64,000 nt of DNA, from NCBI RefSeq assembly GCF_051487185.1, contig NZ_JAHVDK010000023.1, positions 1 through 64,000 on the forward strand. Reading direction: 5' to 3'. This document shows positions 1 to 9,228 of this stretch, one piece after another. Source of the stretch: Inquilinus limosus_F. Lineage in GTDB: Bacteria; Pseudomonadota; Alphaproteobacteria; DSM-16000; Inquilinaceae. Every line of letters begins with the position of its first letter. Position 1 is the stretch's first letter. Below the pieces are notes generated by a model. That model made no database searches. It saw only the letters and a program-made list of their open reading frames with translations, and was not told the origin of the DNA. The position numbers and the translations under genes were made by a program.

Positions 1-414
1 CGCGTGGTCGGGGCCGCGCCGCCGGTGGCCGCCGCGGCAGCGCCGCCACGCCCGGTCCAGCCGCTGCCGCCGGCACGGGCAACCCCCGCGCCTGCGGCCA
101 CCACCGTGGTCTCGGCTCCGGCCGCGACCACCGTCTATGTCCCGGCCCGGCCGATGCTGACCGAGAAGAGCGGCCTGATCGACTTCGTGCTGTCCGACAG
201 CTCCGGCCGGCCCGACGGCGTGATCCTGAAGGACAAGACGGTGATCCGCTTCTCCCCGGCCTTCGCCGCGGCGATGGACCCCGACCGCAGCCGCCTGGCC
301 CCCGGCCGGCCGATCGTGGTGCGCGGCACCGTCTCGGGCGGCCGCAGGACCCCCGTGCTGAACGCGGTCGAGATGGGCACCGACATCTATTCGATGGTGA
401 CGCTCGGCTACTGA
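1..414 (+). CDS. Hypothetical protein, 3' end only
   Basis: The reading frame is open from the first base, so the true start lies upstream of the window and this is a C-terminal fragment of about 137 residues. The first ~50 residues are a low-complexity Ala/Pro/Val linker (many PP, PA and AA steps), as found in periplasmic or envelope-tethered proteins. The last ~85 residues look folded and beta-rich, roughly from LTEKSGLIDFVLSDSSG to the end, with a pattern (GVILKDKTVIRFSP, then PIVVRGTV) that recalls a small OB-fold or barrel. No family is recognised. It is followed by 133 bp without a gene or a clear terminator. Coding is supported by GC-rich third positions and the linker-plus-domain layout. 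Confidence 0.6.
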   Translation, partial: RVVGAAPPVAAAAAPPRPVQPLPPARATPAPAATTVVSAPAATTVYVPARPMLTEKSGLIDFVLSDSSGRPDGVILKDKTVIRFSPAFAAAMDPDRSRLAPGRPIVVRGTVSGGRRTPVLNAVEMGTDIYSMVTLGY

Positions 415-547
415 CGGCACCAATTCGGTCTTGGAACCGTCGTTCCTTCTGGTGCAGGAATAGCCGCCCGCCGCGAAGGACAGGCACGATCCGGCGCGTC
501 GGGGTGTCGATGGAATCCCGAAGCCGCCGGAACGGACCACAGGCCGG

Positions 548-2320
548 ATGACCCAGGACCAGATCGCGATCGTCGGGCTTCTGGCCGTGGCCCTGGCCCT
601 GTTCGTGTGGAATCGCATCCGCTTCGACCTGGTGGCGGTCGGGGCGCTGCTCGCCGCCGTTCTCCTGGGCCTGGTCGAGGCCGACGAAGCCTTCTCCGGC
701 TTCGGCAACCCCGCCGTGATCACCGTGGCCGCGGTGCTGGTGATCGGCCGGGCCCTGGCCCTGTCCGGCGCGGTCGACCGGATGGTCGCGGCGCTGGCGC
801 GCGTGGCGCGCGGCCGCTTCGCCCAGATGGCCGTGCTGTGCGGCTTCGGCGCCTTTCTCTCGGCCTTCATGAACAATGTCGGCGCGCTGGCGCTGGTGCT
901 GCCGGTGGCGATCCAGGGCGCGCGCAGTGCCGGCTACTCGCCCTCCGCGATCCTGATGCCGCTGTCCTTCGCCACGCTTCTGGGCGGCACCGTCACGCTG
1001 ATCGGCACGCCGCCGAACCTGCTGATCTCCGCCTTCCGGGAGCAGGCGCTGGGCGAGCCCTACCACCTGTTCGACTTCACGCCGGTCGGCCTGGTGCTGA
1101 CCGTCGCCGGCCTGGCCTACATGCTGCTGCTCGGCTGGCGGCTGATCCCGGCCAGCCGGCACGGCCGCCGGGCCGAGGAGAGCTTCGAGATCAGCCGCTA
1201 CGCCACCGAGGTCGAGATCACCGCGAAGTCGAAGATGGCCGGGCGCTCGGTGATGGCCTTCGAGGAGGCGCAGAAGGGCCGGATCGTCGTGCTCGGCATC
1301 GTCCGCGGGAAGCGCCGCGTCGCCGGGCTGATCCGGCTGGAGCGGCTGGAGCCCGGCGACCTGCTGATGGTCCAGGCCGAAACCCAAGCGCTGGAGCAGG
1401 CCCTCGGCGAAGGCGACATCGTGCTGGCGGCCGAGCACCCGCCGGAAACGGGGGGCCTCCGCGATCTCGTCACCGCCGAGGTGGTGGTGCCGACCAATGC
1501 CTGGATCCGGGGGGCCAGCCCGGCCGATCTCGATCTGCGCCGCCGCCACGGGGTCAACCTCCTGGCCGTCTCGCGTCACGGCCATACGGTGAAGCAGCGG
1601 CTGCGCGACCTAGCGATCGAGGCCGGCGACGTCCTGCTGCTGCAGGGCGACCCCGAGACCCTGCCGGACACGCTGCAGGCGCTGGGCTGTCTGCCGCTGG
1701 CCCAGCGCCGGCTGACCCTGCGCAGCCGCAACCTGTGGCTGCCGCTCGGCCTGTTCGTCGCCGCCATCGCCGCCACCGCGGCCGGCCTGCTCCCGGCCAC
1801 CATCGCCTTCGCGCTGGCGGTGATGGGCATGCTGGCAGGCCGCGCCATCCCGCTGCGCGACCTTTACAGCACGATCGACTGGCCGATCGTGGTGCTGCTC
1901 GGCGCCATGATCCCGGTGGGCGGCGCGCTGGAGACCACGGGCACGGCGCAGCTTCTGGCCGACGGCATCGCCGCCCTGACCCAGGGCCTGCCGCCGCACA
2001 TGATCCTGGCGGTGGTGCTGGCCGCGACCATGGCCGTCACCCCGATGCTGAACAACGCCGCGACGGTGGTGATCATGGCGCCGATCGTGATCGGCATCGC
2101 CCAGCAGCTGGGCCTCAGCCCCGACCCGTTCCTGATCGCCGTCGCGATCGGTGCCAGCTGCGACTTCCTGACCCCGTTCGGCCACCAGAACAACACCCTC
2201 ATCATGGGGCCGGGCGGCTACGAGGTGTCGGACTTCTGGCGCGTCGGCCTGCCGCTCGACGCCATCATCATCATCGTCTCGGTCCTCCTGATCCCGATCG
2301 TCTGGCCCTTCGCCCCGTGA
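548..2320 (+). CDS. SLC13-family anion permease with two TrkA-C (RCK_C) domains
   Basis: Predicted inner-membrane transporter of 590 residues, of the divalent-anion:Na+ symporter type. It has an N-terminal bundle of hydrophobic helices (about residues 5-200), a soluble insert (about 215-390), and a second bundle (about 395-590). The insert reads as two TrkA-C-like repeats, each ending in a short 'GD.LL.QG'-type motif. Family signatures are visible in the repeated halves: FMNNVGALALVLPVAI with GTPPNLLISA in the first, and MLNNAATVVIMAPI with TPFGHQNNTLIMGPGGY in the second. Established knowledge: members move sulfate, dicarboxylates or other anions, and substrate cannot be read from sequence. 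The stop overlaps the hrpB start by 4 bp (GTGA), suggesting translational coupling to an unrelated gene. Confidence 0.88.
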   Translation: MTQDQIAIVGLLAVALALFVWNRIRFDLVAVGALLAAVLLGLVEADEAFSGFGNPAVITVAAVLVIGRALALSGAVDRMVAALARVARGRFAQMAVLCGFGAFLSAFMNNVGALALVLPVAIQGARSAGYSPSAILMPLSFATLLGGTVTLIGTPPNLLISAFREQALGEPYHLFDFTPVGLVLTVAGLAYMLLLGWRLIPASRHGRRAEESFEISRYATEVEITAKSKMAGRSVMAFEEAQKGRIVVLGIVRGKRRVAGLIRLERLEPGDLLMVQAETQALEQALGEGDIVLAAEHPPETGGLRDLVTAEVVVPTNAWIRGASPADLDLRRRHGVNLLAVSRHGHTVKQRLRDLAIEAGDVLLLQGDPETLPDTLQALGCLPLAQRRLTLRSRNLWLPLGLFVAAIAATAAGLLPATIAFALAVMGMLAGRAIPLRDLYSTIDWPIVVLLGAMIPVGGALETTGTAQLLADGIAALTQGLPPHMILAVVLAATMAVTPMLNNAATVVIMAPIVIGIAQQLGLSPDPFLIAVAIGASCDFLTPFGHQNNTLIMGPGGYEVSDFWRVGLPLDAIIIIVSVLLIPIVWPFAP

Positions 2321-4791
2321 CCCCGCCCTTGCCCCCTCTCCCGATCGATGCGGTGCTGCCGGATCTGCGCACGGCCCTGGCGGAGCGCGGCCGCGCCGTG
2401 CTGCAGGCGCCGCCCGGTGCCGGCAAGACCACGCGGGTGCCGCTGGCGCTGCTGGGACAGCCCTGGCTGGGCGGCGGCAAGGTCGTGATGCTGGAGCCGC
2501 GGCGGATCGCGGCCCGCGCCGCCGCCGGCCACATGGCGTCGCTGCTGGGCGAGAAGGTCGGCGACACCGTCGGCTACCGCATCCGCATGGACCGCAGGGT
2601 CGGCCCGAAGACCCGGATCGAGGTGGTGACCGAGGGCATCCTGACCCGGATGCTGCAGGACGATCCGGCGCTGGAGGGCGTCGGCGCCGTGATCTTCGAC
2701 GAGTTCCACGAGCGCAGCCTGAACGCCGATCTCGGCCTGGCATTGGCGCTGGAGACGGCGGCGCTGCGCGAGGATCTGCGCCTCCTGGTGATGTCGGCGA
2801 CGCTGGAAGGCGGGCCGGTGGCGCGGCTCTTGGGCGACGCGCCGATCGTCACCTCCGAAGGCCGCGCCTTCCCGGTCGAGACCCGCCACCTCCCACCCCG
2901 CCCCGGCGAGGCCATCGAGGATGCGGTGGCTCGGGCGGTGCGCGATGCGCTGGCGGAGGAAACGGGCAGCCTGCTGGTCTTCCTGCCCGGCGCGCGCGAG
3001 ATCCGGCGGGTGCAGGCGAAGCTGGGCGGGCTGGGCGACGGAGTGATCGTGGCGCCGCTCTACGGCGACCTGCCGGCGGCGGCGCAGGACCAGGCGATCC
3101 GCCCGGCGCCGGCCGGCACCCGCAAGGTGGTGCTGGCGACCAATATCGCCGAGACCAGCCTGACCATCGAGGGCGTGCGGGTGGTGATCGACAGCGGCCT
3201 CGCCCGCGCGCCGCGCTTCGACCCGCGCACCGGCATGAGCCGGCTGGAGACGGTGACCATCGCCCGCGCCGCCGCCGACCAGCGCCGCGGCCGCGCCGGC
3301 CGCACCGAGCCCGGGGTGTGCTGGCGCCTGTGGGCCAGGGCCGGGGAGGGCGCCCTGGCGCCCTTCGACCCGCCCGAGATCCTGGTCGCCGACCTGGCGC
3401 CGCTGGCGCTGGAGCTGGCCCTATGGGGTGTGGGTGGCGGCGGCGACCTGGCCTGGCTGGACCCGCCGCCGGCCGCGGCGCTGGCCCAGGCGCGGGCGCT
3501 CCTGGCCGATCTCGGCGCCATCGATGCGAACGGCCGGCCCACAGCGCATGGCAAGGCGATGGCCCGGCTGCCGCTGCATCCGCGCCTGGCCCATATGGTG
3601 CTGTGCGCCAAGGCGGAGGGCATCGGCGGCGCGGCGGCGGATCTGGCGGCGATCCTGGAGGGCCGTCGGCCGTCCTCCGAGACCGATCTGCGCGCCTCGA
3701 TGGAGGCGCTGCGGCATCATTCAAAGAATGGGGACCGCGGCGACCCGGCGGTCGCCCGGCTGCGCGAGGCGGCACGCGACATCGCAAGGCGCTTCGACCT
3801 CGGCACCGGCGGCGGGCCGGAGGACGCTGGCGGCCTGCTGGCGCTGGCCTATCCCGACCGCGTGGCGAAGCGCCGGGCGGGCGGGCGCGGCAGCTTCCTG
3901 CTGGCCAATGGCCGCGGCGCCGCGCTGCGGGAGGGCGACCCGCTGGCCGCAGCGGAGTATCTGGCCATCGCCGAGACCGACGATGCCGGGCGTGAGGCCC
4001 GCATCCTGGCCGCGGCGCCGCTGGACGAAGCGACGCTGGAGGCGGTGCTGGGCGACCGCATCGCCATGATCGACAGCGTCGCCTGGGACGCGGCGGAGCA
4101 GGCCGTGGCATCCCGCCGCCAGCGCCGGCTGGGGGCGCTGGTGCTGGCCGATGCGGCGCTGCCGAACCCGGATCCCGCAGCGGTGGCGGCGGCGCTGCTG
4201 GAGGGGGTGCGTCGCCTCGGCCTCGCCGCCCTGCCCTGGCGCGACGCCGCGGTGGCGCTGCGACAGCGGGTCGGCTTCGCCCGGGCGCTGGAGGGCGACG
4301 CCTGGCCCGACTGGTCGGACACGGCGCTGACGGAAACGTTGGAGGACTGGCTGGGGCCGCATCTGGCCGGGATGCGGCGGCGCAGCGATCTCGACCGGCT
4401 GGACCTCGCCCAGATCCTGTCGGCGGCGCTGGGCTGGGAGCGGCAGCGGGCGCTTGACGCCCTGGCGCCGGCGGCGATCCCGATCCCGAGCGGCCGGCGC
4501 GCCGCGCTCGACTATTCCGACCCGGCCCAGCCGGTGCTGGCGGTGAAGCTGCAGGAGATGTTCGGCCAGGCCGAGACGCCGCGCGTCGGCAACGGCAAGG
4601 TACCGGTCGCGATCCACCTGCTGTCGCCGGCCGGGCGGCCGCTGCAGGTGACGCGCGACCTTGCCGGCTTCTGGGCCGGCAGCTATGCCGAGGTGCGCCG
4701 CGACATGCGCGGCCGCTATCCGCGCCACCCCTGGCCGGACGATCCGCTGGCGGCCCCGGCCACCGCACGGGCCAAGCCGCGCGGCACCTGA
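2317..4791 (+). CDS. hrpB: ATP-dependent helicase HrpB
   Basis: DEAH-family RNA helicase-like protein of 824 residues, matching the usual HrpB length of about 800-830. The GTG start at 2317 overlaps the preceding permease stop, and the same frame is open far upstream but only as a shadow of that permease. Motifs in order: Walker A APPGAGKTT near residue 30, MLEPRRIAARA (motif Ia), FDEFHERSL (motif II, DEFH variant), VMSATLEGG (motif III), TNIAETSLTIEGVRVVIDSG (motif V region) and DQRRGRAGRTEPGVCWRLW (motif VI). The C-terminal half has the HrpB-specific region ending near KVPVAIHLLSPAGRPLQVTRDLAGFWAGSYAEVRRDMRGRYPRHPWPDDP. Its substrate in bacteria is poorly defined. Confidence 0.95.
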   Translation: MTPPLPPLPIDAVLPDLRTALAERGRAVLQAPPGAGKTTRVPLALLGQPWLGGGKVVMLEPRRIAARAAAGHMASLLGEKVGDTVGYRIRMDRRVGPKTRIEVVTEGILTRMLQDDPALEGVGAVIFDEFHERSLNADLGLALALETAALREDLRLLVMSATLEGGPVARLLGDAPIVTSEGRAFPVETRHLPPRPGEAIEDAVARAVRDALAEETGSLLVFLPGAREIRRVQAKLGGLGDGVIVAPLYGDLPAAAQDQAIRPAPAGTRKVVLATNIAETSLTIEGVRVVIDSGLARAPRFDPRTGMSRLETVTIARAAADQRRGRAGRTEPGVCWRLWARAGEGALAPFDPPEILVADLAPLALELALWGVGGGGDLAWLDPPPAAALAQARALLADLGAIDANGRPTAHGKAMARLPLHPRLAHMVLCAKAEGIGGAAADLAAILEGRRPSSETDLRASMEALRHHSKNGDRGDPAVARLREAARDIARRFDLGTGGGPEDAGGLLALAYPDRVAKRRAGGRGSFLLANGRGAALREGDPLAAAEYLAIAETDDAGREARILAAAPLDEATLEAVLGDRIAMIDSVAWDAAEQAVASRRQRRLGALVLADAALPNPDPAAVAAALLEGVRRLGLAALPWRDAAVALRQRVGFARALEGDAWPDWSDTALTETLEDWLGPHLAGMRRRSDLDRLDLAQILSAALGWERQRALDALAPAAIPIPSGRRAALDYSDPAQPVLAVKLQEMFGQAETPRVGNGKVPVAIHLLSPAGRPLQVTRDLAGFWAGSYAEVRRDMRGRYPRHPWPDDPLAAPATARAKPRGT

Positions 4792-4808
4792 GGCCACAGC
4801 GGCCCCGG

Positions 4809-4967
4809 CTATAACCGGCCCGTGAGGACCAGGATCAGCAGAACGATCACGATCACCCCGAGGATGCCGCTCGGGCCATAGCCCCAGCCGCTGCTGTAGG
4901 GCCAGGACGGGAAGGCGCCGATCAGCAGGATGATCAGGAGGATCAGCAGGATGGTTCCGAGGGTCAT
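4809..4967 (-). CDS. DUF3309 family small membrane protein
   Basis: A 52-residue protein starting MTLGTILLILLIILLIGAFP and ending VLLILVLTGRL. Two hydrophobic helices flank a short conserved Trp/Gly-rich loop (WPYSSGWGYGPSG). This arrangement is the hallmark of DUF3309, a family of tiny, often stress-linked membrane proteins in proteobacteria with no established function. A longer in-frame start exists at 5006 but adds 13 residues unlike the family. The gene is convergent with hrpB, leaving only a 17-bp gap and no room for a separate terminator. Confidence 0.82.
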   Translation of the reverse strand: MTLGTILLILLIILLIGAFPSWPYSSGWGYGPSGILGVIVIVLLILVLTGRL

Positions 4968-5133
4968 GACGGCGCTCCACGCCGTTGTTCGCGCTGATTC
5001 TCTCAATAGCGATCGAGAAATTTAAGTTCCTACCTCGTCCGAGTTGCGACCATTCGTCGAGCCCCGATCCCTTGCGCCGCCGGTCTGCCTCGGCCACAAG
5101 GACGGAACCTCCCGACACGGCGGCGACCATGGT

Positions 5134-5403
5134 TAGCCCGCATTTCTCGAACCCGTTGTGCCCTGCGCCGACGCCCCATGCCGACAGGGCAGGAGCCGCG
5201 CGCAGCGCGATGCGGGACATCGGGCAAGCGTGGCGACACACCCTGTCGGCATGGGGCGTCAGCCCGGAGGGTCGCCTTGCAGCGGCCGCCTGCGGGGGCG
5301 GGCCGCTCGACCGTATGGCCCGATACGCTCTTCGCGTCCCGCCCCCGCATCCGATTCGCTGCAAGGCGACGCAGGGCGCAAGGGGTTCTAGAAATGCGGG
5401 CTA
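5134..5403. repeat. Large nested palindromic element
   Basis: Accounts for most of the 426-bp gap between the DUF3309 gene and the ClC gene. Three stems are visible. The outer arms 5134-5166 and 5371-5403 are complementary over 33 bp with about three mismatches. Hairpin A has perfect 20-bp arms, 5170-5189 (GACGCCCCATGCCGACAGGG) and 5241-5260. Hairpin B has perfect 14-bp arms, 5271-5284 and 5357-5370, with a further perfect 12-bp stem inside, 5291-5302 and 5338-5349. Drawn out, it forms a closing stem with two branches. Its right end runs into the first codons of the ClC gene. No convincing ORF or target-site duplication was found. It may be a non-autonomous mobile repeat or a structured RNA. 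The rest of the gap (4968-5133) shows nothing recognisable. Confidence 0.85.
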
Positions 5404-7241
5404 GGCCCCAGGCCGAAGACGCGATCACCTCCCCGCCCCGGCGCGGCCCGGGGCTGCGCCGGCAGCTGCTGCGCCTGCATCTGTGGACCCGGCTGCGCAG
5501 CGCCGTGCGCGCCAACGACATCGCCCTGCCGCTGCTGGCCGTGGCGATCGGCGTGATCGTCGGCCTCGCCGTCGTCGCCCTGCGCTGGGCGCTGCAGATC
5601 GCGCATGAGCTGCTGTTCGACCTGCCGGGCGGTCAGCGCCTCAGCGCCAGCACCAGTACCGATCCGGTGCTGACCGTGCTGGTGCCGGTGCTGGGCGGCC
5701 TCTGCTTCGGGGCGGCGATGTGGGCGATCGGCCGCTGGCGGCCCCGCCCGCCGGTCGACCCGATTGAGGCCAACGCCCTCTATGGCGGCCGGATGTCGCT
5801 GCGCGACGGCTTCGTCGTCGCCGGCGCGACGCTGATGTCGAGCGGCGTCGGCGCCTCGGTCGGGATGGAGGCCGGCTATGCCCAGCTCGGTGGCGGCTTC
5901 GCCTCGCGCATCGGCCAGATCTTCCGGCTGCGCCGGGCCGATCTGCGCACCATGGTCGGCTGCGGCACCGCGGCCGCCATCGCCGCCGCCTTCGACGCGC
6001 CGCTGGCCGGCACCTTCTACGCCTTCGAGCTGATCATGGGCGCCTATACCGCGGCGACCCTGGCGCCGGTGGTGGCGGCGGCACTGGCGGCCACGGCGGT
6101 CTCGCGCGTGCTGCTGAACGAGGGTCCGTTCCTGACCGTGACCTGGACCACCGGCCTGCACGCCACCGACTACGCGCTCTTCGTCCTGGTTGGCCTGGCC
6201 TGTGCCGGCCTGGGCATCCTGATGATGCAGGGCGTCACCTGGACCGAGCGGGCGATGCGGCGCCTGTCCCTGCCGCAGGTGCTGCGCCCGGCCGTGGGCG
6301 GGCTGGTGGTCGGGCTGATGGCGCTGCGATTCCCGGAGGTGCTGAGCTCCGGCCACGGCGCGCTCTACGCCGATCTGACCCTGGCGCCGCCCCTCGCGGC
6401 GCTGGCCTTGCTGCTGGTCGCCAAGACCGCCGCGGCGGCGATCTCGCTCGGCGCCGGCTTCCGCGGCGGCCTGTTCTTCACCTCGCTGCTGACCGGGGCG
6501 CTGTTCGGCGGCATCCTGGCCCAGCTGACGGCCCTCGCCCTGCCCGGCCATCCGGTCGAGCATCTCGCCTATTCCCTGGTCGGCATGGCGTCGATGGCGG
6601 CGGCGGTGATCGGCGGACCGCTGACCATGACCTTCCTGGCGCTGGAGCTGAGCAGCGATTTCTCGGTCACCATCGGCGTCATGGTCGGGGTTGTGGTGGC
6701 CGCCGCGGTGGTGCGGCACCTGTTCGGCTATTCCTTCGCCACTTGGCGCTTCCATCTGCGCGGCGAGGCGATCCGCGGCGCCCAGGACATCGGCTGGATC
6801 CGCGACCTGACCGTCGCCCGGCTGATGCGGCGCGACGCCCGCAGCGTGCCGGAGACGACGACGGTGGCCGATTTCCGCCGGCAGTTCCCGGTCGGGTCGA
6901 CCCAGCGCGTCTTCGTCACCGACGCCGCCGGCCGCGCCGCCGGGGTGGTGCCGGTGTCGGACGCGCACAGCGCCGATTACGACGCCGAGGCGGAGACGAC
7001 CGAGATCGGCGCCCTGCGCCACGCCGCCGCCTACATGCTGCTGCCCGGCCAGACCATCCGCACGGCGCTGGAGCTGTTCCAGGCGGCGGAGACGGAGACC
7101 CTGCCGGTGGTCAGCGACGCGCAGGAGCGGCGGATCATCGGCTATGTCAGCGAGGCCTATGCCCTGCGCCGCTACAACGAGGAGCTGGAGCGGCGCCGGG
7201 CCGAGGACACCGGCGAGCGCTGGTTCCGGTCGACGGAGTGA
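5394..7241 (+). CDS. ClC-type chloride channel/transporter with C-terminal CBS domains
   Basis: Predicted membrane protein of 615 residues. The transmembrane core covers about residues 40-450. The gating glutamate region is visible as SSGVGASVGMEAGYAQLGGG, with Glu kept in GMEAG where the family usually has G(K/R)EGP. The later Gly-Phe motif appears as GAGFRGGLFFTSLLTGALFG. The C-terminal ~160 residues hold a paired CBS region (from ARLMRRDARSVPETTTVADF; second copy near GQTIRTALELFQAAETETLPVVSD). Established knowledge: such proteins conduct Cl- or exchange Cl-/H+, and CBS pairs bind nucleotides to regulate transport. The ATG at 5394 lies inside the right arm of the palindromic element. No strong ribosome-binding site precedes it, so a start a little further downstream is possible. 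Confidence 0.88.
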   Translation: MRARPQAEDAITSPPRRGPGLRRQLLRLHLWTRLRSAVRANDIALPLLAVAIGVIVGLAVVALRWALQIAHELLFDLPGGQRLSASTSTDPVLTVLVPVLGGLCFGAAMWAIGRWRPRPPVDPIEANALYGGRMSLRDGFVVAGATLMSSGVGASVGMEAGYAQLGGGFASRIGQIFRLRRADLRTMVGCGTAAAIAAAFDAPLAGTFYAFELIMGAYTAATLAPVVAAALAATAVSRVLLNEGPFLTVTWTTGLHATDYALFVLVGLACAGLGILMMQGVTWTERAMRRLSLPQVLRPAVGGLVVGLMALRFPEVLSSGHGALYADLTLAPPLAALALLLVAKTAAAAISLGAGFRGGLFFTSLLTGALFGGILAQLTALALPGHPVEHLAYSLVGMASMAAAVIGGPLTMTFLALELSSDFSVTIGVMVGVVVAAAVVRHLFGYSFATWRFHLRGEAIRGAQDIGWIRDLTVARLMRRDARSVPETTTVADFRRQFPVGSTQRVFVTDAAGRAAGVVPVSDAHSADYDAEAETTEIGALRHAAAYMLLPGQTIRTALELFQAAETETLPVVSDAQERRIIGYVSEAYALRRYNEELERRRAEDTGERWFRSTE

Positions 7242-7338
7242 GGCGCCACGTCCCGGGTGGAATTCGGCCGCAACGGACGGCTCGGCCATTTCCGCCCCCG
7301 CCGGTAGAATGGCGGCCGCGCATGACGAAAGCCGAAGC

Positions 7339-7992
7339 ATGATGTCCGATCTGTTCGACAGCCTTCCCGCCCCGGGACCGGCCGAAGAGGCGCTGGCCGA
7401 AGGCGCGGTGCTGCTGCGCGGCTTTGCCCGCGGCCGGGCCGAGGCGCTGGTCGCGGCGGTGCGGGCGGTCGAGGCCCAGGCGCCGTTCCGCCACCTGGTC
7501 ACGCCCGGGGGTTACCGCATGTCGGTGGCGATGACCAATTGCGGCCGGGTCGGCTGGGTCAGCGACCGCAGCGGCTACCGCTACGACCCGATCGATCCGA
7601 TCGGCGGCCGGCCTTGGCCGGAGATGCCGGAGATCTTCGCCGAGCTGGCCAACGCCGCCTCGGTCAGGGCCGGCTTCGGCCCCTTTGCGCCCGACGCCTG
7701 CCTGATCAACCGCTACGAGCCCGGCACCAAGCTGTCGCTGCACCAGGACCGGGACGAGCGCGACATCGGCGCGCCGATCGTCTCGGTCTCGCTGGGCCTG
7801 CCCGCGACCTTCCTGTTCGGCGGGCTCAAGCGCAGCGACCCGACCCGCCGGGTGCGGGTGGAGCATGGCGACGTCGCCGTCTGGGGCGGCCCGGCACGGC
7901 TGGCCTTCCACGGCGTGGCGCCGCTGCCCGACGGCAGCCATGCGCTGCTCGGCCGGCAGCGGATAAACCTGACCTTTCGGAAGGCCCTCTGA
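7339..7992 (+). CDS. alkB: AlkB-type 2-oxoglutarate/Fe(II) DNA repair dioxygenase
   Basis: 217 residues, nearly identical in length to E. coli AlkB (216). It should demethylate 1-methyladenine and 3-methylcytosine in DNA. Visible catalytic elements: the iron ligands LHQDRDERD (H-x-D) and the distal histidine in LAFHGV, followed by GRQRINLTFR, whose arginines bind 2-oxoglutarate. The substrate-side segment MSVAMTNCGRVGWVSD and the YEPG loop before HQD match AlkB. Tandem ATG codons (7339, 7342) begin the protein; an in-frame ATG at 7309 would add ten residues but has no better ribosome site. A six-codon frame (7322-7342) overlaps the start in another frame and may couple translation. Confidence 0.93.
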   Translation: MMSDLFDSLPAPGPAEEALAEGAVLLRGFARGRAEALVAAVRAVEAQAPFRHLVTPGGYRMSVAMTNCGRVGWVSDRSGYRYDPIDPIGGRPWPEMPEIFAELANAASVRAGFGPFAPDACLINRYEPGTKLSLHQDRDERDIGAPIVSVSLGLPATFLFGGLKRSDPTRRVRVEHGDVAVWGGPARLAFHGVAPLPDGSHALLGRQRINLTFRKAL

Positions 7993-8046
7993 TGCCGCTA
8001 TGAACAGAGGACGCTGAGATCCACAGGCGACAAGGGGCAGGAGACG

Positions 8047-9228
8047 ATGAAGGAAACCTGGCGCTGGTTCGGTCCGGACGACCCGGTGACGCTGGATCAT
8101 GTCAAGCAGGCGGGCGCGAGCGGCATCGTCACCGCCCTGCACCACCGCCAGGACGGCAGCGTGTGGCCAGAGGCCGAGATCGCCGAGCGCCGCGCGGTGA
8201 TCGAGCGCGCAGGCCTGGTCTGGTCGGTGGTCGAGAGCATCCCGCTGCCCGACGTGATCAAGACTGGCGGCGCCGGCGCGGCCGAGGCGATCGCCCATTT
8301 CTCCCAGTCGCTGCGCAACGTCGCCAAGGCCGGGGTGAAGACCGTCTGCTACAACTTCATGCCGGTGGTCGACTGGACCCGCACCAACCTGATGTGGCGG
8401 CTGCCCACCACCGGCTACGCCCTGCGGTTCGACGCGGTCGACATGGCCGCCTATGACGCCTTCATCCTGAAGCGCAAGGGCGCCGAGGCCGACCACAAGC
8501 CCGAGGTGCTGGCCCGCGCCCGCGACCGCGTGGCGGCGATGAGCGAGAGCGAGCGTGCCGAGCTGGAGAAGACCATCATCGCCGGGCTGCCGGGCGTCGC
8601 CGGCGCGGTGAACGACCGGGCTGGGTTCGAGCGCCGCCTCGCCCTCTATGACGGCATCACCGCCGACGACTTCCGGGCGAACTACAAGGCCTTCCTCTCC
8701 GCCGTCGTGCCGGTGGCGGAGGAGGTCGGCGCCCGCCTCGCCGTCCACCCGGACGACCCGCCCTTCCCACTGTTCGGCCTGCCGCGCATCGTCTCCACCC
8801 CGGCCGACGCCCGCGCCATCCTGGCCATGGTCGACCGCCCGGCGAATGGGCTGACGCTCTGCGTCGGCTCCTACGGCTCGCGGCCCGACAACGACCTGGC
8901 GGCGATGGCGCGGGAATTCGCGCCGCGCATCCATTTCGCCCATCTGCGCAACGTCACGGTCGAGCCCGACGGCTCCTTCTTCGAGGACGAGCATCTCGAG
9001 GGCGGCGCCGACATGGTGGCGATCATCGACGCGCTGATGGCGGAGGAGCGGACGCGCAAGGCGGCGGGGCGCGAGGACTGGGAGATCCCGATGCGGCCCG
9101 ACCACGGCCATCTCCTGGCCGACGACGTTCACAAGAAGACCAACCCCGGCTATTCGCTGATCGGCCGGCTGAAGGGGCTGGCCGAGCTGCGCGGCGTGGC
9201 CCGGGCCATCAGCCAGCTGCGCACATGA
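8047..9228 (+). CDS. uxuA: Mannonate dehydratase
   Basis: 393-residue enzyme that dehydrates D-mannonate to 2-keto-3-deoxy-D-gluconate in glucuronate catabolism, in the cytoplasm. The start is preceded by a GGGGCAGGAGACG ribosome site. Recognisable segments: RWFGPDDPVTLDHVKQAGASGIVTALHH at the N-terminus, CYNFMPVVDWTRTNL, the metal-site region AVHPDDPPFPLFGLPRI, LCVGSYGSRPDND and the C-terminal MRPDHGHLL. Length agrees with UxuA (~394). Its stop overlaps the start of the next oxidoreductase by 4 bp, so the two are probably one transcription and translation unit. No uxuB, uxaC or kdgK lies nearby, which is unusual for a uronate gene. Confidence 0.95.
   Translation: MKETWRWFGPDDPVTLDHVKQAGASGIVTALHHRQDGSVWPEAEIAERRAVIERAGLVWSVVESIPLPDVIKTGGAGAAEAIAHFSQSLRNVAKAGVKTVCYNFMPVVDWTRTNLMWRLPTTGYALRFDAVDMAAYDAFILKRKGAEADHKPEVLARARDRVAAMSESERAELEKTIIAGLPGVAGAVNDRAGFERRLALYDGITADDFRANYKAFLSAVVPVAEEVGARLAVHPDDPPFPLFGLPRIVSTPADARAILAMVDRPANGLTLCVGSYGSRPDNDLAAMAREFAPRIHFAHLRNVTVEPDGSFFEDEHLEGGADMVAIIDALMAEERTRKAAGREDWEIPMRPDHGHLLADDVHKKTNPGYSLIGRLKGLAELRGVARAISQLRT

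Noticed and set aside
607..2316. A long open frame in the hrpB reading frame running through the permease gene
   Set aside because: Its residues are Arg/Gly/Ala-rich shadow sequence with no family match; the real helicase begins at the GTG at 2317.
2849..4768. A 639-codon open frame antisense to hrpB
   Set aside because: Low-complexity Pro/Arg/Ala composition typical of an antisense shadow in GC-rich DNA; hrpB is certain on the plus strand.
4968..5133. Possible short coding frames in the gap before the palindromic element
   Set aside because: No ribosome site, no homology signal and conflicting frames.
7309..7338. Earlier in-frame ATG for alkB
   Set aside because: No ribosome-binding site and no similarity of the ten extra residues to AlkB; the 7339 start gives the usual length.
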